Shown here in pieces: positions 39,776 through 49,450 of a stretch of 64,000 bases of DNA (its first letter is position 1; each line of letters opens with the position of its first letter). The stretch is from Rhodobacterales bacterium LSUCC0387 (GTDB taxonomy: Bacteria; Pseudomonadota; Alphaproteobacteria; Rhodobacterales; Rhodobacteraceae): assembly GCA_015689775.1 (NCBI GenBank), contig WVSR01000003.1, positions 124,001-188,000 on the forward strand, written 5' to 3'. The notes beneath the pieces were generated by a model. It made no database searches and was not told the DNA's origin. It was given only the letters and a program-made list of their open reading frames with translations. Position numbers and translations under genes: made by a program.

Positions 39776-39958
39776 ATGAAGTGGGTATTGCGGGTCATTT
39801 TGGCTGTCGTGATTTTCGTAAGCGTGGCGATAGGAGGGATTGCGTTAATTCCAACGGAGACCATTTCCAGATTGGCGACAGAGCGGCTATCTGCCAGCCT
39901 AGCGCGTGACGTGACCCTAACGGGCACGGTGCGGCCTGTTAGGGGGGAATTGATGTGA
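39776..39958 (+). pseudogene. 5' stub of an AsmA-like gene (60 codons)
   Basis: The reading frame has a good GAGGGA site and encodes an N-terminal membrane helix followed by IPTETISRLATERLSASL and DVTLTGTVRP. This is the start of an AsmA-type protein (helix, PxxxIxxLAxxxL, then TLSGxVxP), where several hundred more residues should follow. Here it ends after VRGELM. The rest of the family domain is absent, and the stop overlaps the ATG of a lytic transglycosylase (TGATG). It is either a deletion scar that now acts as a leader for the next gene, or a new small membrane protein. Confidence 0.65.
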
Positions 39959-40422
39959 TGCGCCGTCGTTTAATCGCATCCCTTTCCATGATTCTTGTGG
40001 CCTGTCTTGGCACCCCCGAACCTGATCTTTACCCCGGCGAAACAGCAGAAATTCGGGCGCTCGTGAATAAAATGGCACGCCAATATGATGTGCCTGCCCC
40101 CCTGATCCACCGCGTGATCCAACGTGAAAGCGACTATCGCGCCCATGCCCGCAACGGCCCCTATTACGGGATGATGCAAATCTTGCCCGCCACAGCTCGC
40201 AATATGGGGTTTGCGGGTGAAGATGCCGATTTATTGGATGCAGAAACCAATCTCACCTATGCGGTCAAATATCTGCGCGGCGCATGGTTGCTGTCAGATG
40301 GATCTTATGACACGGCCGTCATGCATTACGCGCGCGGCTATTACTATGTGGCACGGGACAGATGCATGTTGGTCGAAACGGGCCTGCGGGAACGCGAGGT
40401 CAGGCGGGACTGTCAGGGGTGA
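39958..40422 (+). CDS. Lytic transglycosylase (SLT domain), probable lipoprotein
   Basis: Cleaves the glycan strands of peptidoglycan. The N-terminal segment MRRRLIASLSMILVAC resembles a lipoprotein signal with the cysteine at 16. The SLT core has the catalytic glutamate in VIQRESDYRAHA (about residue 59), then GPYYGMMQILPATARNMGF and LTYAVKYLRGAW. 154 residues, short but complete for this subgroup. Translationally coupled to the AsmA stub upstream. Convergent with a hydroxyacid dehydrogenase gene. Confidence 0.87.
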   Translation: MRRRLIASLSMILVACLGTPEPDLYPGETAEIRALVNKMARQYDVPAPLIHRVIQRESDYRAHARNGPYYGMMQILPATARNMGFAGEDADLLDAETNLTYAVKYLRGAWLLSDGSYDTAVMHYARGYYYVARDRCMLVETGLREREVRRDCQG

Positions 40423-40451
40423 GACGACTATTTCCGCACATCATCGCTGCC

Positions 40452-41438
40452 TTAATGCATGCTCGGCAAAACCAGATCGGGGGGGCGGTGGCCATCTGCA
40501 AAGGTCTTGATGTTGATCAAGACCTTCTCGCCCATCTCGATCCGCCCTTCGAGGGTCGCTGACCCCATATGTGGAAGAAGGATCACATTATCCAATTCCC
40601 GCAATCGGGGGTTTACATCATGGCCACGCTCAAAAACGTCCAAGCCCGCACCCGCAATCTCGCCCGCGCGCAACATGCGGGTGAGTGCGTTTTCATCAAT
40701 CACCTCTCCACGCGATGTATTCACAATCACCGCTGATGGCTTCATCAGCTTCAACCTGCGTGCATTGATCAAATGAAAGGTCGAAGGGGTGTGCGGGCAA
40801 TTCACTGAAATCACATCCATCCGCGCCAACATTTGATCCAAGCTTTCCCAATAAGTCGCGCCAAGCGCGGCCTCTATATCAGCGTGAACCCTGCGGCGGT
40901 TGTGGTAATGAACCTGCATTCCAAAAGCAGCCGCGCGGCGGGCCACCGCCTGACCGATGCGACCCATGCCCAGAATACCCAAACGCTTACCCGCGATACG
41001 CCCCCCCATAAAGGCGGTTGGCGCCCAACCCTGCCATGTGCCCGTTTGCATGACAGCCTGCCCTTCTGGCACGCGGCGTAGAACACCCAAGATCATCGCC
41101 ATGGTCATATCGGCGGTATCATCAGTCATGACACCCGGTGTGTTGGCGACCAAGACCCCGCGTTGGCGTGCGGTGGCAACGTCAATATGATCGACGCCCG
41201 AACCATAACTGGCAATCAGCTTGAGCCGTTCGCCCGCTTGCCCCAACATGCCTGCATCAATCTGATCCGTCACACATGGCACCAGAACATCAGCTGATTT
41301 CATCGCTGCGACCAGATCATCGCGGCTCATTTTGCGGTCTTCGTCATTGAGCTGGACGTCAAACAATTCGCTCATACGGGTTTCCACCGCTTCGGGTAAA
41401 TGGCGGGTGACGACAACTTTTAACCTTGGTGCGGGCAT
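40452..41438 (-). CDS. D-2-hydroxyacid dehydrogenase (glyoxylate/hydroxypyruvate reductase type)
   Basis: NAD(P)H-dependent reductase of 2-oxoacids. 328 residues. The substrate domain carries YGSGVDHID, the Rossmann motif is LGILGMGRIGQAVA near residue 155, and the catalytic Arg is in NTSRGEVID, Glu in LDVFE and His in LLPHMGSAT. The basic pair NRRR after the second strand suggests preference for NADPH. Glycerate or glyoxylate metabolism is the usual role of this subgroup, but the exact substrate is not certain. Confidence 0.85.
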   Translation of the reverse strand: MPAPRLKVVVTRHLPEAVETRMSELFDVQLNDEDRKMSRDDLVAAMKSADVLVPCVTDQIDAGMLGQAGERLKLIASYGSGVDHIDVATARQRGVLVANTPGVMTDDTADMTMAMILGVLRRVPEGQAVMQTGTWQGWAPTAFMGGRIAGKRLGILGMGRIGQAVARRAAAFGMQVHYHNRRRVHADIEAALGATYWESLDQMLARMDVISVNCPHTPSTFHLINARRLKLMKPSAVIVNTSRGEVIDENALTRMLRAGEIAGAGLDVFERGHDVNPRLRELDNVILLPHMGSATLEGRIEMGEKVLINIKTFADGHRPPDLVLPSMH

Positions 41439-41639
41439 GGGCTTCTCCTGAGGCGGATGGCATGTCTGACGCTGTTACCCTTCCCCATTCTGCGCTTGGG
41501 TGCAAGCGTTCGAGGGGCCTTGGCCGCGACAGGCGCTTCGTATTGTCATCTTCCCCCACGATGGCTTTCTCGCTATAGTGTCATAAAGATCAAAATAACC
41601 CAGCCCAAAGCGGCGGGACGAGGCCTATTGAGGATAGTC

Positions 41640-42254
41640 ATGCCACGGTCAGATTGGCGCATAACCCTAGCGATGGGTGCAGTTTGTCTTGTGTTTGCGG
41701 CCACCGCAGGAGCTCAAAGCACGGATGGCGCGGTGCCGTTGCCACGCCCTGACAATCTTGTGCCAGTCGAGACACCCGAACTTGAGACCGCCACCCCCAC
41801 CCCAACGCCCAGTTTTGACGCCCCTACTACTGGGCCAGAAACAGGGTTTCCGCTGCCGCGTTATGTTTCAATGGATGCCACACGTGGCTATGCACGGCGT
41901 GGCCCCTCGCGCAACCATCGCATTGATTGGGTCTTTCAAGAACGCAACATGCCGCTGATGGTTGTGGCCGAGCATGGGCATTGGCGGCGGGTCGTTGATC
42001 ATGACGGGGTGGGCGGATGGATGCATTATGCCCTTTTGTCAGGTCGGCGCACAGCGCAAATTGATATTGACCTTGCCGATTTGCGCCAACGCCCTAATCC
42101 AGAGGCCACTGTCATTGCCCAAGCCCAACGCGGCGTGGTTGGACGGGTGAGCGAATGCGAACGCGACTGGTGTCGCTTTGCCGTTGATGGGTTTACAGGA
42201 TGGGTCGAGAAATCCGCCATTTGGGGCGTGATGGAGGACGAGGATTTCGACTAG
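41640..42254 (+). CDS. Periplasmic SH3-domain protein
   Basis: 204 residues with a signal peptide (ALCVFAATAGA does not occur; the cleavable segment is CLVFAATAGAQS), a Pro/Thr-rich linker, and two bacterial SH3 (SH3_3) repeats: MDATRGYARRGPSRNHRIDW to GWMHYALLSG, and DLRQRPNPEATVIAQAQRG to GWVEKSAIWG. Such domains bind peptidoglycan or proteins in the periplasm. GAGGA lies six bases before ATG 41640; an in-frame start 61 codons upstream would bury the signal. Convergent with moeB, overlapping by four bases. Confidence 0.83.
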   Translation: MPRSDWRITLAMGAVCLVFAATAGAQSTDGAVPLPRPDNLVPVETPELETATPTPTPSFDAPTTGPETGFPLPRYVSMDATRGYARRGPSRNHRIDWVFQERNMPLMVVAEHGHWRRVVDHDGVGGWMHYALLSGRRTAQIDIDLADLRQRPNPEATVIAQAQRGVVGRVSECERDWCRFAVDGFTGWVEKSAIWGVMEDEDFD

Positions 42255-43291
42255 TCGCCTGCGCAAACGGGGCAAGCCGCATTGCGCTTTAGCTTGACGA
42301 TCCGTGTCTCAGGCGCAAGCCCATCATAGAGCACCATTCGTCCCAGTAACCCCTGACCCGCGTCTGTAATCTGCTTGATTGCCTCAAGCGCCATCATGGT
42401 GCCCACCACCCCCGGAAGAGCGCCAATGACACCCGTCTCAGCACAGGTGGCGGCCATCCCCGCCTGTGGCAGATTGGGAAAGACACAGGCCATGCATGCT
42501 CCGCCAGCACTCGGATCATAGAGGGTGATCTGTCCCTCCCATGCTGAAATTGCACCTGCCAAAAGCGGGCGCTTGGCGGACACCGCAGCGCGGTTGATCA
42601 TTGCCCGCGTTTCAAATTGATCCGTGCCATCAATGATTAAATCATAGTCAGCGAACAGCTCAGCCGCTATCGTCTCGTCCAAAGCACGATGATACGGGCG
42701 GATATCAAGATGCGGATTTATCGCCTTCATCGCACGTTCTGCTGAAAACACTTTGGGCATATCTTGATCAGCATCACGGTGAATAATTTGGCGTTGCAGG
42801 TTCGACAGGCTGACGTGATCCGCGTCAATCACCCCAATGCGCCCTACCCCCGCAGCTGCGAGATACAGCAAAACGGGCGAGCCCAAACCACCCGCCCCCA
42901 CCACCAAAACCTTGGCTGATTTCAGCGCCTTTTGTCCCTGCCCGCCAATGTCAGGCAGGGTGATGTGGCGGGCATAGCGCTCTAATTCCTCTGGCGTGAA
43001 GGTGCCGCTTTGGCGCGGCGCGGGCGTTACCACAGGCTGTGCCACGCGGCGCAGGCGGTTTAGACCCGCGCGATAGGCCAGAACCAACATAACCGCGCCG
43101 CCTAAAATCAACCATGGCGCGGCACTTTCGCCTGTCGCGATGCGCAAAGGGTGGCCCTCGAGCAAAACGAAATGGCCCAAGACCACCACCCCATAGACAA
43201 GGGCGATCATCACAAGACGGGGTGTATAGGCGGTTTTCATCACCGCCCCAAAGCCCCAAAGTGCAGCCATGATTGCAAGAACTGTGAACAT
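42251..43291 (-). CDS. moeB: MoeB/ThiF-type adenylyltransferase with N-terminal membrane helices
   Basis: Activates the C-terminus of a ubiquitin-like sulfur carrier (MoaD or ThiS) by adenylation, for molybdopterin or thiamin synthesis. Residues 1-75 hold about three hydrophobic helices, an extension absent from E. coli MoeB. The E1-like domain follows, with ATP motif VVGAGGLGSP near 130, IDADHVSLSNLQRQIIH and DGTDQFETR. Zinc pairs are CMAC and CPVC, and a cysteine in AATCAETGV matches E. coli Cys187. Starts within the dut stop as TGATG, so coaBC-dut-moeB is one unit. Confidence 0.85.
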   Translation of the reverse strand: MFTVLAIMAALWGFGAVMKTAYTPRLVMIALVYGVVVLGHFVLLEGHPLRIATGESAAPWLILGGAVMLVLAYRAGLNRLRRVAQPVVTPAPRQSGTFTPEELERYARHITLPDIGGQGQKALKSAKVLVVGAGGLGSPVLLYLAAAGVGRIGVIDADHVSLSNLQRQIIHRDADQDMPKVFSAERAMKAINPHLDIRPYHRALDETIAAELFADYDLIIDGTDQFETRAMINRAAVSAKRPLLAGAISAWEGQITLYDPSAGGACMACVFPNLPQAGMAATCAETGVIGALPGVVGTMMALEAIKQITDAGQGLLGRMVLYDGLAPETRIVKLKRNAACPVCAGD

Positions 43292-43761
43292 CAGCCCTGC
43301 CCAGTCGAGCCGAAACCACCCGCCCCACGCACGGTTTCATCCAAACGCGACACAAGCGAAAAACGGACTTGGGTCACCGGCGCCACAACGCCCTGACCAA
43401 TCCGATCCCTATGGCCAATAACAAAAGGTGCATCACCCAAATTGATTAGGATAACCCCCAACGGCCCGCGATAATCGCAGTCAACCGTTCCGGGCGCATT
43501 GGCAAGCGTCACCCCATGTTTCAGGGCAAGGCCAGATCGCGGCCGAATTTGCAGCTCATACCCGCGTGGCACAGCCACACGAAACCCTGTTTGGATCAAG
43601 GCGCGCGCCTGTGGGGCAAGGGTTAGCCCTTCCTCGCGGGCATCAGCCATAAAATGCGCGCGTAGATCAAAGCCCGCCGCCCCATCGGTTTCATATCTCG
43701 GCAGGGGCAGGTCAAGATCAGCCCAGTCTTCGCGCAAGAACTTTACTTCAACTTGCGCCAT
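43291..43761 (-). CDS. dut: Deoxyuridine 5'-triphosphate nucleotidohydrolase (dUTPase)
   Basis: Hydrolyses dUTP to dUMP, protecting DNA from uracil and feeding thymidylate synthesis. The five family motifs are visible: GAAGFDLRA-like (here GAAGFDLR), RPRSGLALKHG, NAPGTVDCDYRGPLGVILIN, RIGQGVV and the C-terminal arm RGAGGFGSTG. 156 residues. It overlaps both coaBC (TAATG) and moeB (TGATG). Confidence 0.96.
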   Translation of the reverse strand: MAQVEVKFLREDWADLDLPLPRYETDGAAGFDLRAHFMADAREEGLTLAPQARALIQTGFRVAVPRGYELQIRPRSGLALKHGVTLANAPGTVDCDYRGPLGVILINLGDAPFVIGHRDRIGQGVVAPVTQVRFSLVSRLDETVRGAGGFGSTGQG

Positions 43762-44963
43762 TATGCCCGCCCCAAAGCCTCGGCCACACGCAGGGCAAGC
43801 CGTGCTGCAGTCTCAGATTTGCTCAAGCGTGGCCATGGATCAGCACCCGCGCGCGTGATCAGCGTGACCGCGTTATATGCGCCCCCCATGATCCCCGTGT
43901 CAGGGGACACATCATTGGCCACAATCCAATCACATCCTTTGCGCGCCAATTTCGCTTGCGCATGATCAACCAGATTTTCGGTTTCGGCGGCAAAGCCCAC
44001 AACCAAGGTCGGGCGGCCTTTTTCCATATGTGCCACAGATGCCAAAATATCTGGGTTTTCAGCAAAGCTGAGACGGGGTAGCGCGCCATCGCCCGATTTC
44101 TTGATCTTTTGGTTCGCGGCATTATCCACGCGCCAATCGGCAACGGCAGCGGCAAATATAGCGGCATCCGCAGGCAGGGCCTCTGTCACGGCCTTTGCCA
44201 TCTGCGCGGCTGTCTCGACCTTGATGACATCTACACCATGAGGCGGTGGCACAGATGCAGGGCCTGTGACGAAACTGACCCGCGCGCCCAAATCGCGACA
44301 GGCCGCAGCAAGCTCCGCCCCCTGCGCCCCTGACGAGCGGTTGGCGATATAGCGCACGGGATCTATGGGTTCGTGTGTTGGGCCAGAAGTAATCAGAACA
44401 TGTCGCCCCGCAAGCGGGCCTTCCGCAAATTGCGCGGCAATAGCGCTGACAATCTCATCGGGTTCGGCCATGCGGCCTAGGCCAAATTCACCGCAGGCCA
44501 TGCTGCCCTCATTGGGGCCAACAGAACGAATCCCATCCCCCAAAAGCTGCGCCAAATTACGCTGGGTGGCGGGATGTTCCCACATCCGCACATTCATTGC
44601 AGGGGCGATCAGCACCGGCTTGTCAGTTGCCATCAGCAGGGTCGAGGCCAGATCATCTGCATGACCGCCCGCCATTTTGGCCATCAAATTCGCCGTTGCT
44701 GGGGCCACCACAACTAGATCTGAGGCGCGAGATAATTCGATATGGCCCATTTCGGCCTCATCGGTCAGATCAAAGAGATGCGTGTATGGCTTTTGGCCCG
44801 CGAGGGCTGCGACCGAGAGTGGTGTCACAAATTCTTGTGCCGCCTGTGTGAGAACAGGGGTAACAGCGGCCCCTTGGTCGCGCAAACGGCGGATCAGCTC
44901 AAGGCATTTATAGGCCGCGATCCCGCCCCCTATGATCAACAATATACGTTTCCCCGAAATCAT
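43761..44963 (-). CDS. coaBC: Bifunctional phosphopantothenoylcysteine decarboxylase/synthase CoaBC
   Basis: Two steps of coenzyme A synthesis. The flavin-dependent CoaC half (residues 1-190) has GGGIAAYK, HIELSRASDL, VVAPATANLMAK, PAMNVRMWEHPA and the catalytic cysteine in GSMACGEFG. The CoaB half starts near 190 with TSGPTHEPIDPVRYIANRSS and has NDVSPDTGIMGG. 400 residues, full length. Confidence 0.96.
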   Translation of the reverse strand: MISGKRILLIIGGGIAAYKCLELIRRLRDQGAAVTPVLTQAAQEFVTPLSVAALAGQKPYTHLFDLTDEAEMGHIELSRASDLVVVAPATANLMAKMAGGHADDLASTLLMATDKPVLIAPAMNVRMWEHPATQRNLAQLLGDGIRSVGPNEGSMACGEFGLGRMAEPDEIVSAIAAQFAEGPLAGRHVLITSGPTHEPIDPVRYIANRSSGAQGAELAAACRDLGARVSFVTGPASVPPPHGVDVIKVETAAQMAKAVTEALPADAAIFAAAVADWRVDNAANQKIKKSGDGALPRLSFAENPDILASVAHMEKGRPTLVVGFAAETENLVDHAQAKLARKGCDWIVANDVSPDTGIMGGAYNAVTLITRAGADPWPRLSKSETAARLALRVAEALGRA

Positions 44964-45038
44964 GATGATCTCACCTTTTCGCCTGTTCTGTTGCGAAACC
45001 TATGTGGCGCGGCGCCGTGGGGCAATGGGAAATGCCCC

Positions 45039-46616
45039 TCACGCGGCCCCTTTGCGGCGCAGCGCGCCCAGAATTTCTCCGAATGAAAAGGCGCCAAACA
45101 GGCAACCAAAAAGGGCATAGGCCCCCGCGCCAACTGCAATCAGCCCCGCAAGCGCGAGATAGCGCACGCCTCCCCCCTCAAGAACGGGGGCAAGGATCAA
45201 TCCCGCACTATAGAGCAACGCCCCCATCGCGATGGCCGCCCCCGCAATGCGTGGAATGCGCGCGAGATACCGCGCATCATAGGCAGCGACATCACCATAG
45301 GTCTTTGCACCACGGCGCATCTGATAGGCCATGACCCATGCAGAAATGGTGGTGGCCAATGCGGCGGCAATATAGCCGATAAAAAAGGCAAGCCCGATGG
45401 CGAGAGCGGCATTTATGACCATTGCTACCAAGGCATAGTGAAATGGGCGCTTGGTATCCTCGCGCGCGTAAAACACGGGCTGCCAGATTTTCTGAAGAAC
45501 AAATGCGGGCAGCCCTGCCCCATAAATCGCCACCGCCCAAGCCGTGGCAATAGTATCTTGGCCCTCAAAGGCCCCACGTTCGAACAAGACCGAGACCAAA
45601 GGCACTGGGATAACCATCAACGCAACCGCGGCAGGAATGGTCAGAGTCATCCCAATCTCAGCCGCACGCGATAAGGCCTGCCGCCCCCCTGCATCATCGC
45701 CTGCCCGCAAGCGGCGCGAGAGATCTGGCAACAACACAATCCCGATTGCGATCCCAACCACACCGAGCGGCAATTGATATAGCCTGTCGGCATAAGACAA
45801 CCATGCAATCGCCCCATCAAAGAAGCTTGCAACCTGACGCCCCACCAAAAGATTGATCTGCACCACCCCACCTGCAAGCATGGCAGGCCCTGCCACAACG
45901 GCCAGTCGGCGCAGATCAGGCGTGAATTTCGGCCAAGTTGGGCGGATGACCAACCCTGCGCGTGCAGCCGCCCCCCATACCAGAGCCAGTTGCGCCACGC
46001 CCGCCACGGGCACCCCCCAAGACAGGGCCAGCCCGATCATGCGCGCGGCTTCGGGGCTGTCCGTAGCGCTCTGCGCGCCAAAGATCAGCGCCGAGACGAG
46101 GATCACATTCAACAGCACAGGCGCCGCAGCAGCAGCCGCAAAGCGACCCGCCGCATTCAGCATGCCCGAAATCAACGCTGCCAGTGAGATCAGCAAAATA
46201 TAGGCGAAACAGATACGGCCAAATTCCACCGCGGTCCCAAAGCGGGGATCATCGGCAAAGCCCGATGCCATCGCCAAAACCAACCAAGGCATGGCAATCT
46301 GCGCAAGCAGGGTGAAGCCAATCAGAAACACAGCAAGCATGGATAATGCATTGCGCGCAAATGACATCGCATCGCTGCCGCCTTCGAGTTTTTTGGAAAA
46401 AATCGGCACAAAAGCCGTGTTCATTGCACCCTCAGCAAAAAAGCGGCGGAACATATTTGGTAAAGAAAACGCCACCAAAAACGCCTCGGCCACGCCGCCC
46501 GCACCAAGATAGCGGGCAATCAGAATATCGCGCAAAAATCCCAAGACGCGGCTGACCAATGTCCAACCGCCGACAGTGAGAAAGCCAAAGCCCAATCTGA
46601 TTTGCGGGGCCGCCAC
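45039..46616 (-). CDS. murJ: Lipid II flippase MurJ
   Basis: Moves the peptidoglycan precursor lipid II across the inner membrane. 525 residues with about fourteen helices. Signatures are SRVLGFLRDILIARYLGAG, the MurJ-specific AFLVAFSLPNMFRRFFAEGA, and VLFERGAFEGQDT near 345. Start is GTG 46616, five bases after the glnD stop. glnD and murJ are neighbours in many alphaproteobacteria. Confidence 0.95.
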   Translation of the reverse strand: MAAPQIRLGFGFLTVGGWTLVSRVLGFLRDILIARYLGAGGVAEAFLVAFSLPNMFRRFFAEGAMNTAFVPIFSKKLEGGSDAMSFARNALSMLAVFLIGFTLLAQIAMPWLVLAMASGFADDPRFGTAVEFGRICFAYILLISLAALISGMLNAAGRFAAAAAAPVLLNVILVSALIFGAQSATDSPEAARMIGLALSWGVPVAGVAQLALVWGAAARAGLVIRPTWPKFTPDLRRLAVVAGPAMLAGGVVQINLLVGRQVASFFDGAIAWLSYADRLYQLPLGVVGIAIGIVLLPDLSRRLRAGDDAGGRQALSRAAEIGMTLTIPAAVALMVIPVPLVSVLFERGAFEGQDTIATAWAVAIYGAGLPAFVLQKIWQPVFYAREDTKRPFHYALVAMVINAALAIGLAFFIGYIAAALATTISAWVMAYQMRRGAKTYGDVAAYDARYLARIPRIAGAAIAMGALLYSAGLILAPVLEGGGVRYLALAGLIAVGAGAYALFGCLFGAFSFGEILGALRRKGAA

Positions 46617-46621
46617 AGCCG

Positions 46622-49450
46622 CTAGACCCCTGCCCGCTCGGCCACGCGCGCGATGGCATCGCGCAACTTGCGCTCCAACACATCTTGGCGGGATTTGGAG
46701 TGGAGTTTGAGACCGAACATATCTTTCACGTAAAACACATCTACCACCTGAACACCGAAGGTCGCGATCATCGCACTGGCGATGTAAATATTATTCGCGG
46801 CTAAGGTCTTGGTCAGATCATATAGCAGACCAGGGCGGTCTCGTGTATCCACCTCGATGATCGTGTAGATTTCCGACCCGTCATTATCGAAGGTGATATT
46901 GGTCGCCACGTTAAACGTGCGCTCGCGCTTTTTGATCTTGTCGCGCCCCTCAAACGCCTTTGAGGCTACAACCTCGCCCTTTAGGGTTTTGTCGATCATC
47001 GAAGTCAGACGCGGCAAGCGGGCATCCTCATAGGGGTTGCCATCAGCATCTTGAACCCAGAACACGGCAGTCGCATAGCCATCTTTCGAGGTATAGGTGC
47101 GGGCATCGACCACATTCGCGCCCACCAGTGACAGGGCGCCAGAAAGGCGGCTAAAGATGCCTGGGTGATCCACAAGCGCAAAGCAGACGCGGGTCGCATC
47201 GCGGTCAGTATCACGCTGTGTGTCAATCCGGATTTCATCATCCCGAAGGCCAAGCAGCATATTGGCAAAGATAATCTGGCTGGCCAGATCAAGCCCTTGC
47301 CAATAGGGGCCATAATGGCGGTCTATTTCAGTTTTAAGATCCGCCTTAGGCCAAGTTGCCAAGGCATCGCGCAGGGCCTTTTTGCCCTCGCTTTCCAATT
47401 TGTCGCGGTTAAGATCCTCAAGACCCGTTTCCAAGGCTTCAGCCGTGGCGCGATAGAGGCCGCGCAACAGCGTGGCTTTCCAGTTGTTCCATGTGTCAGG
47501 CCCAACCCCGCGAATATCGCAAACCGTCAAAACAGTCAGCAAATCCAGACGCTGCCGCGTTTTTACCAGTTTGGCAAAATCACGCACTGTGCGCGGATCC
47601 GCAATGTCGCGTTTTTGGGCCATGTCCGACATCAACAGGTGGTAGCGCATAAGCCATTCCACTGTTTCAGTCTCATCGGGTTTGAGGCCCAAGCGAGGGC
47701 AGAGTGCACGCGCAATCCGCGCGCCCAAAATCGAATGATCTTCTTTCCGACCTTTGCCAATGTCATGCAGCAAACAGGCCACATAAAGCACTTTGCGGTT
47801 TACCCCACGCTTCAAAATACCAGATGCAATCGGCAATTCCTCGACCAATTCGCCCCGTTCGATCTGCGCAAGGGTAGAGACAACTTGGATCGTATGCTCG
47901 TCCACAGTGTAGCTGTGATACATATTGAATTGCATCATCGCCACGATAGCCGCGAAATCAGGGATGAATGCCCCCAAGAACCCCAATTCATTCATCCGCC
48001 GCAAGGCACGTTCGGGATTGCCTTGTTTCAAAAGCAAATCAAGGAAAATGCGGTTCGCCTCTTTGTCTCGGCGCATTGCTGTGTCAATGAGGTGCAAATT
48101 GGCCGAGATCATCCGCATTGCATCGGGGTGCAGAAGATAGCCTGTGCGCAACGCTTCCTCAAAAATGCGTAATAGATTGATCTTATCGGCCAAAAACGCC
48201 TTTTCATTTTCGACAGTCAGACGATTTTGTTTCAGCGCATAGCCGTCTTTGAGTTTCTTTTTGCGACTGCGCCCGCGCAAAAAGCCTAAGATCATCGGTT
48301 CGCTTTTGGCGTGACTGGCCTCAAGCGCGGTCAAAAAGATGCGGGTCAATTCGCCCACGCGGGTGGCATGGCGGAAATAATCCTGCATGAAATGCTCAAC
48401 CGCACGGCGGCCTGAGTGATCGGCATATTGCATGCGTTCCGCGACCTGCACTTGCAAATCGAAACTCAAACCATCCTGCGCGCGGCCTGCAATTGTGTGC
48501 AAATGACAGCGCACCGACCACAAGAACCGTTCGGCCGCATCAAACGCGTCAAATTCTTCGCGGCTGAACACCTTGAGGGCAACCAGATCTTCGGCCCGCG
48601 CCACGCCATGCTGATATTTCGCAATCCAATAGAGTGTCTGCAAATCGCGCAGACCACCCTTACCTTCTTTTACATTCGGCTCCAACATATAGCGTTGGCC
48701 ACCTTGCTTTTTGTGGCGGCTGACCCGTTCCTCAAGCTTGGCTTCGATGAATTCGGAAAGGCTGCCCTCAAACAAATCTTTGCGCAGTGCCGTCTTGAGC
48801 TTGGCCGATAATTCGGCATTGCCCGTCAAGTGGCGCATCTCCAACAAGGCCGTGCGGATTGTAAAATCCTCGCGCCCCAGACGCAGACAATCTTTGATGT
48901 TGCGGGTGGCGTGGCCCACTTTCAGCTTGAGATCCCAAAGCATGTAGAGACTAGATTCAATCACGCTTTCGACCCAACCTGTGCTTTTCCATGGGGTCAA
49001 AAACAGAAGATCAACATCCGAGAACGGGGCCATCTCGCCACGCCCATAGCCGCCAACCGCCAAGATCGCCATCCTCTCCCCCTCGGTCGGGGTGGGATTG
49101 GGGTGCAAGCGTGTAGATGAGACGCGCAGCACCTGCTGCACCAACCCATCGGTCAGATGCACATAGGCGCGGGTCACACGGCGTGCGGTCAGGGGATTTT
49201 CCGCAAAGGCCGCATCAATGGCAGATCGACCCTTTGCTTGGGCATCTTGCAAGATCGCCACGACCGCCGCGCGAATTTTGGCAGGATCGCTGAGATCAGA
49301 TATCGCGCCATCAATTGCGGCCGTCACGGCCTCTGCGTCAAAAATATCTTCCGCGGGACAAATCAATTGCCCCGCTGAAGATGGGATGACCGAAAGGCGT
49401 GGGTTCTGCTCAGAATCCAGCGCCGAGGGTTCTTGGGGCGGGGTCAACAA
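46622..49450 (-). CDS. glnD: Bifunctional uridylyltransferase/uridylyl-removing enzyme GlnD
   Basis: Primary nitrogen sensor that uridylylates PII proteins when glutamine is low and reverses this when it is high. 942 residues. The nucleotidyltransferase site GGYGRGEMAPFSDVDLLFL lies at 133-151, an HD-domain site LLHDIGKGRKEDHS is in the middle, and two C-terminal ACT domains (VCFALVDHPGIFSRLSGALS and IIEVDTRDRPGLLYDLTKTL) bind glutamine. The start is uncertain: TTG 49450 makes the gene overlap the upstream PBP-activator gene by 41 bases. Another TTG lies one codon later. Confidence 0.94.
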   Translation of the reverse strand: MLTPPQEPSALDSEQNPRLSVIPSSAGQLICPAEDIFDAEAVTAAIDGAISDLSDPAKIRAAVVAILQDAQAKGRSAIDAAFAENPLTARRVTRAYVHLTDGLVQQVLRVSSTRLHPNPTPTEGERMAILAVGGYGRGEMAPFSDVDLLFLTPWKSTGWVESVIESSLYMLWDLKLKVGHATRNIKDCLRLGREDFTIRTALLEMRHLTGNAELSAKLKTALRKDLFEGSLSEFIEAKLEERVSRHKKQGGQRYMLEPNVKEGKGGLRDLQTLYWIAKYQHGVARAEDLVALKVFSREEFDAFDAAERFLWSVRCHLHTIAGRAQDGLSFDLQVQVAERMQYADHSGRRAVEHFMQDYFRHATRVGELTRIFLTALEASHAKSEPMILGFLRGRSRKKKLKDGYALKQNRLTVENEKAFLADKINLLRIFEEALRTGYLLHPDAMRMISANLHLIDTAMRRDKEANRIFLDLLLKQGNPERALRRMNELGFLGAFIPDFAAIVAMMQFNMYHSYTVDEHTIQVVSTLAQIERGELVEELPIASGILKRGVNRKVLYVACLLHDIGKGRKEDHSILGARIARALCPRLGLKPDETETVEWLMRYHLLMSDMAQKRDIADPRTVRDFAKLVKTRQRLDLLTVLTVCDIRGVGPDTWNNWKATLLRGLYRATAEALETGLEDLNRDKLESEGKKALRDALATWPKADLKTEIDRHYGPYWQGLDLASQIIFANMLLGLRDDEIRIDTQRDTDRDATRVCFALVDHPGIFSRLSGALSLVGANVVDARTYTSKDGYATAVFWVQDADGNPYEDARLPRLTSMIDKTLKGEVVASKAFEGRDKIKKRERTFNVATNITFDNDGSEIYTIIEVDTRDRPGLLYDLTKTLAANNIYIASAMIATFGVQVVDVFYVKDMFGLKLHSKSRQDVLERKLRDAIARVAERAGV

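Noticed and set aside
40507-40520. Perfect FNR-type palindrome TTGAT-GTTG-ATCAA
   Set aside because: It lies inside the 3' coding part of the hydroxyacid dehydrogenase, far from any start, and encodes ordinary residues there.
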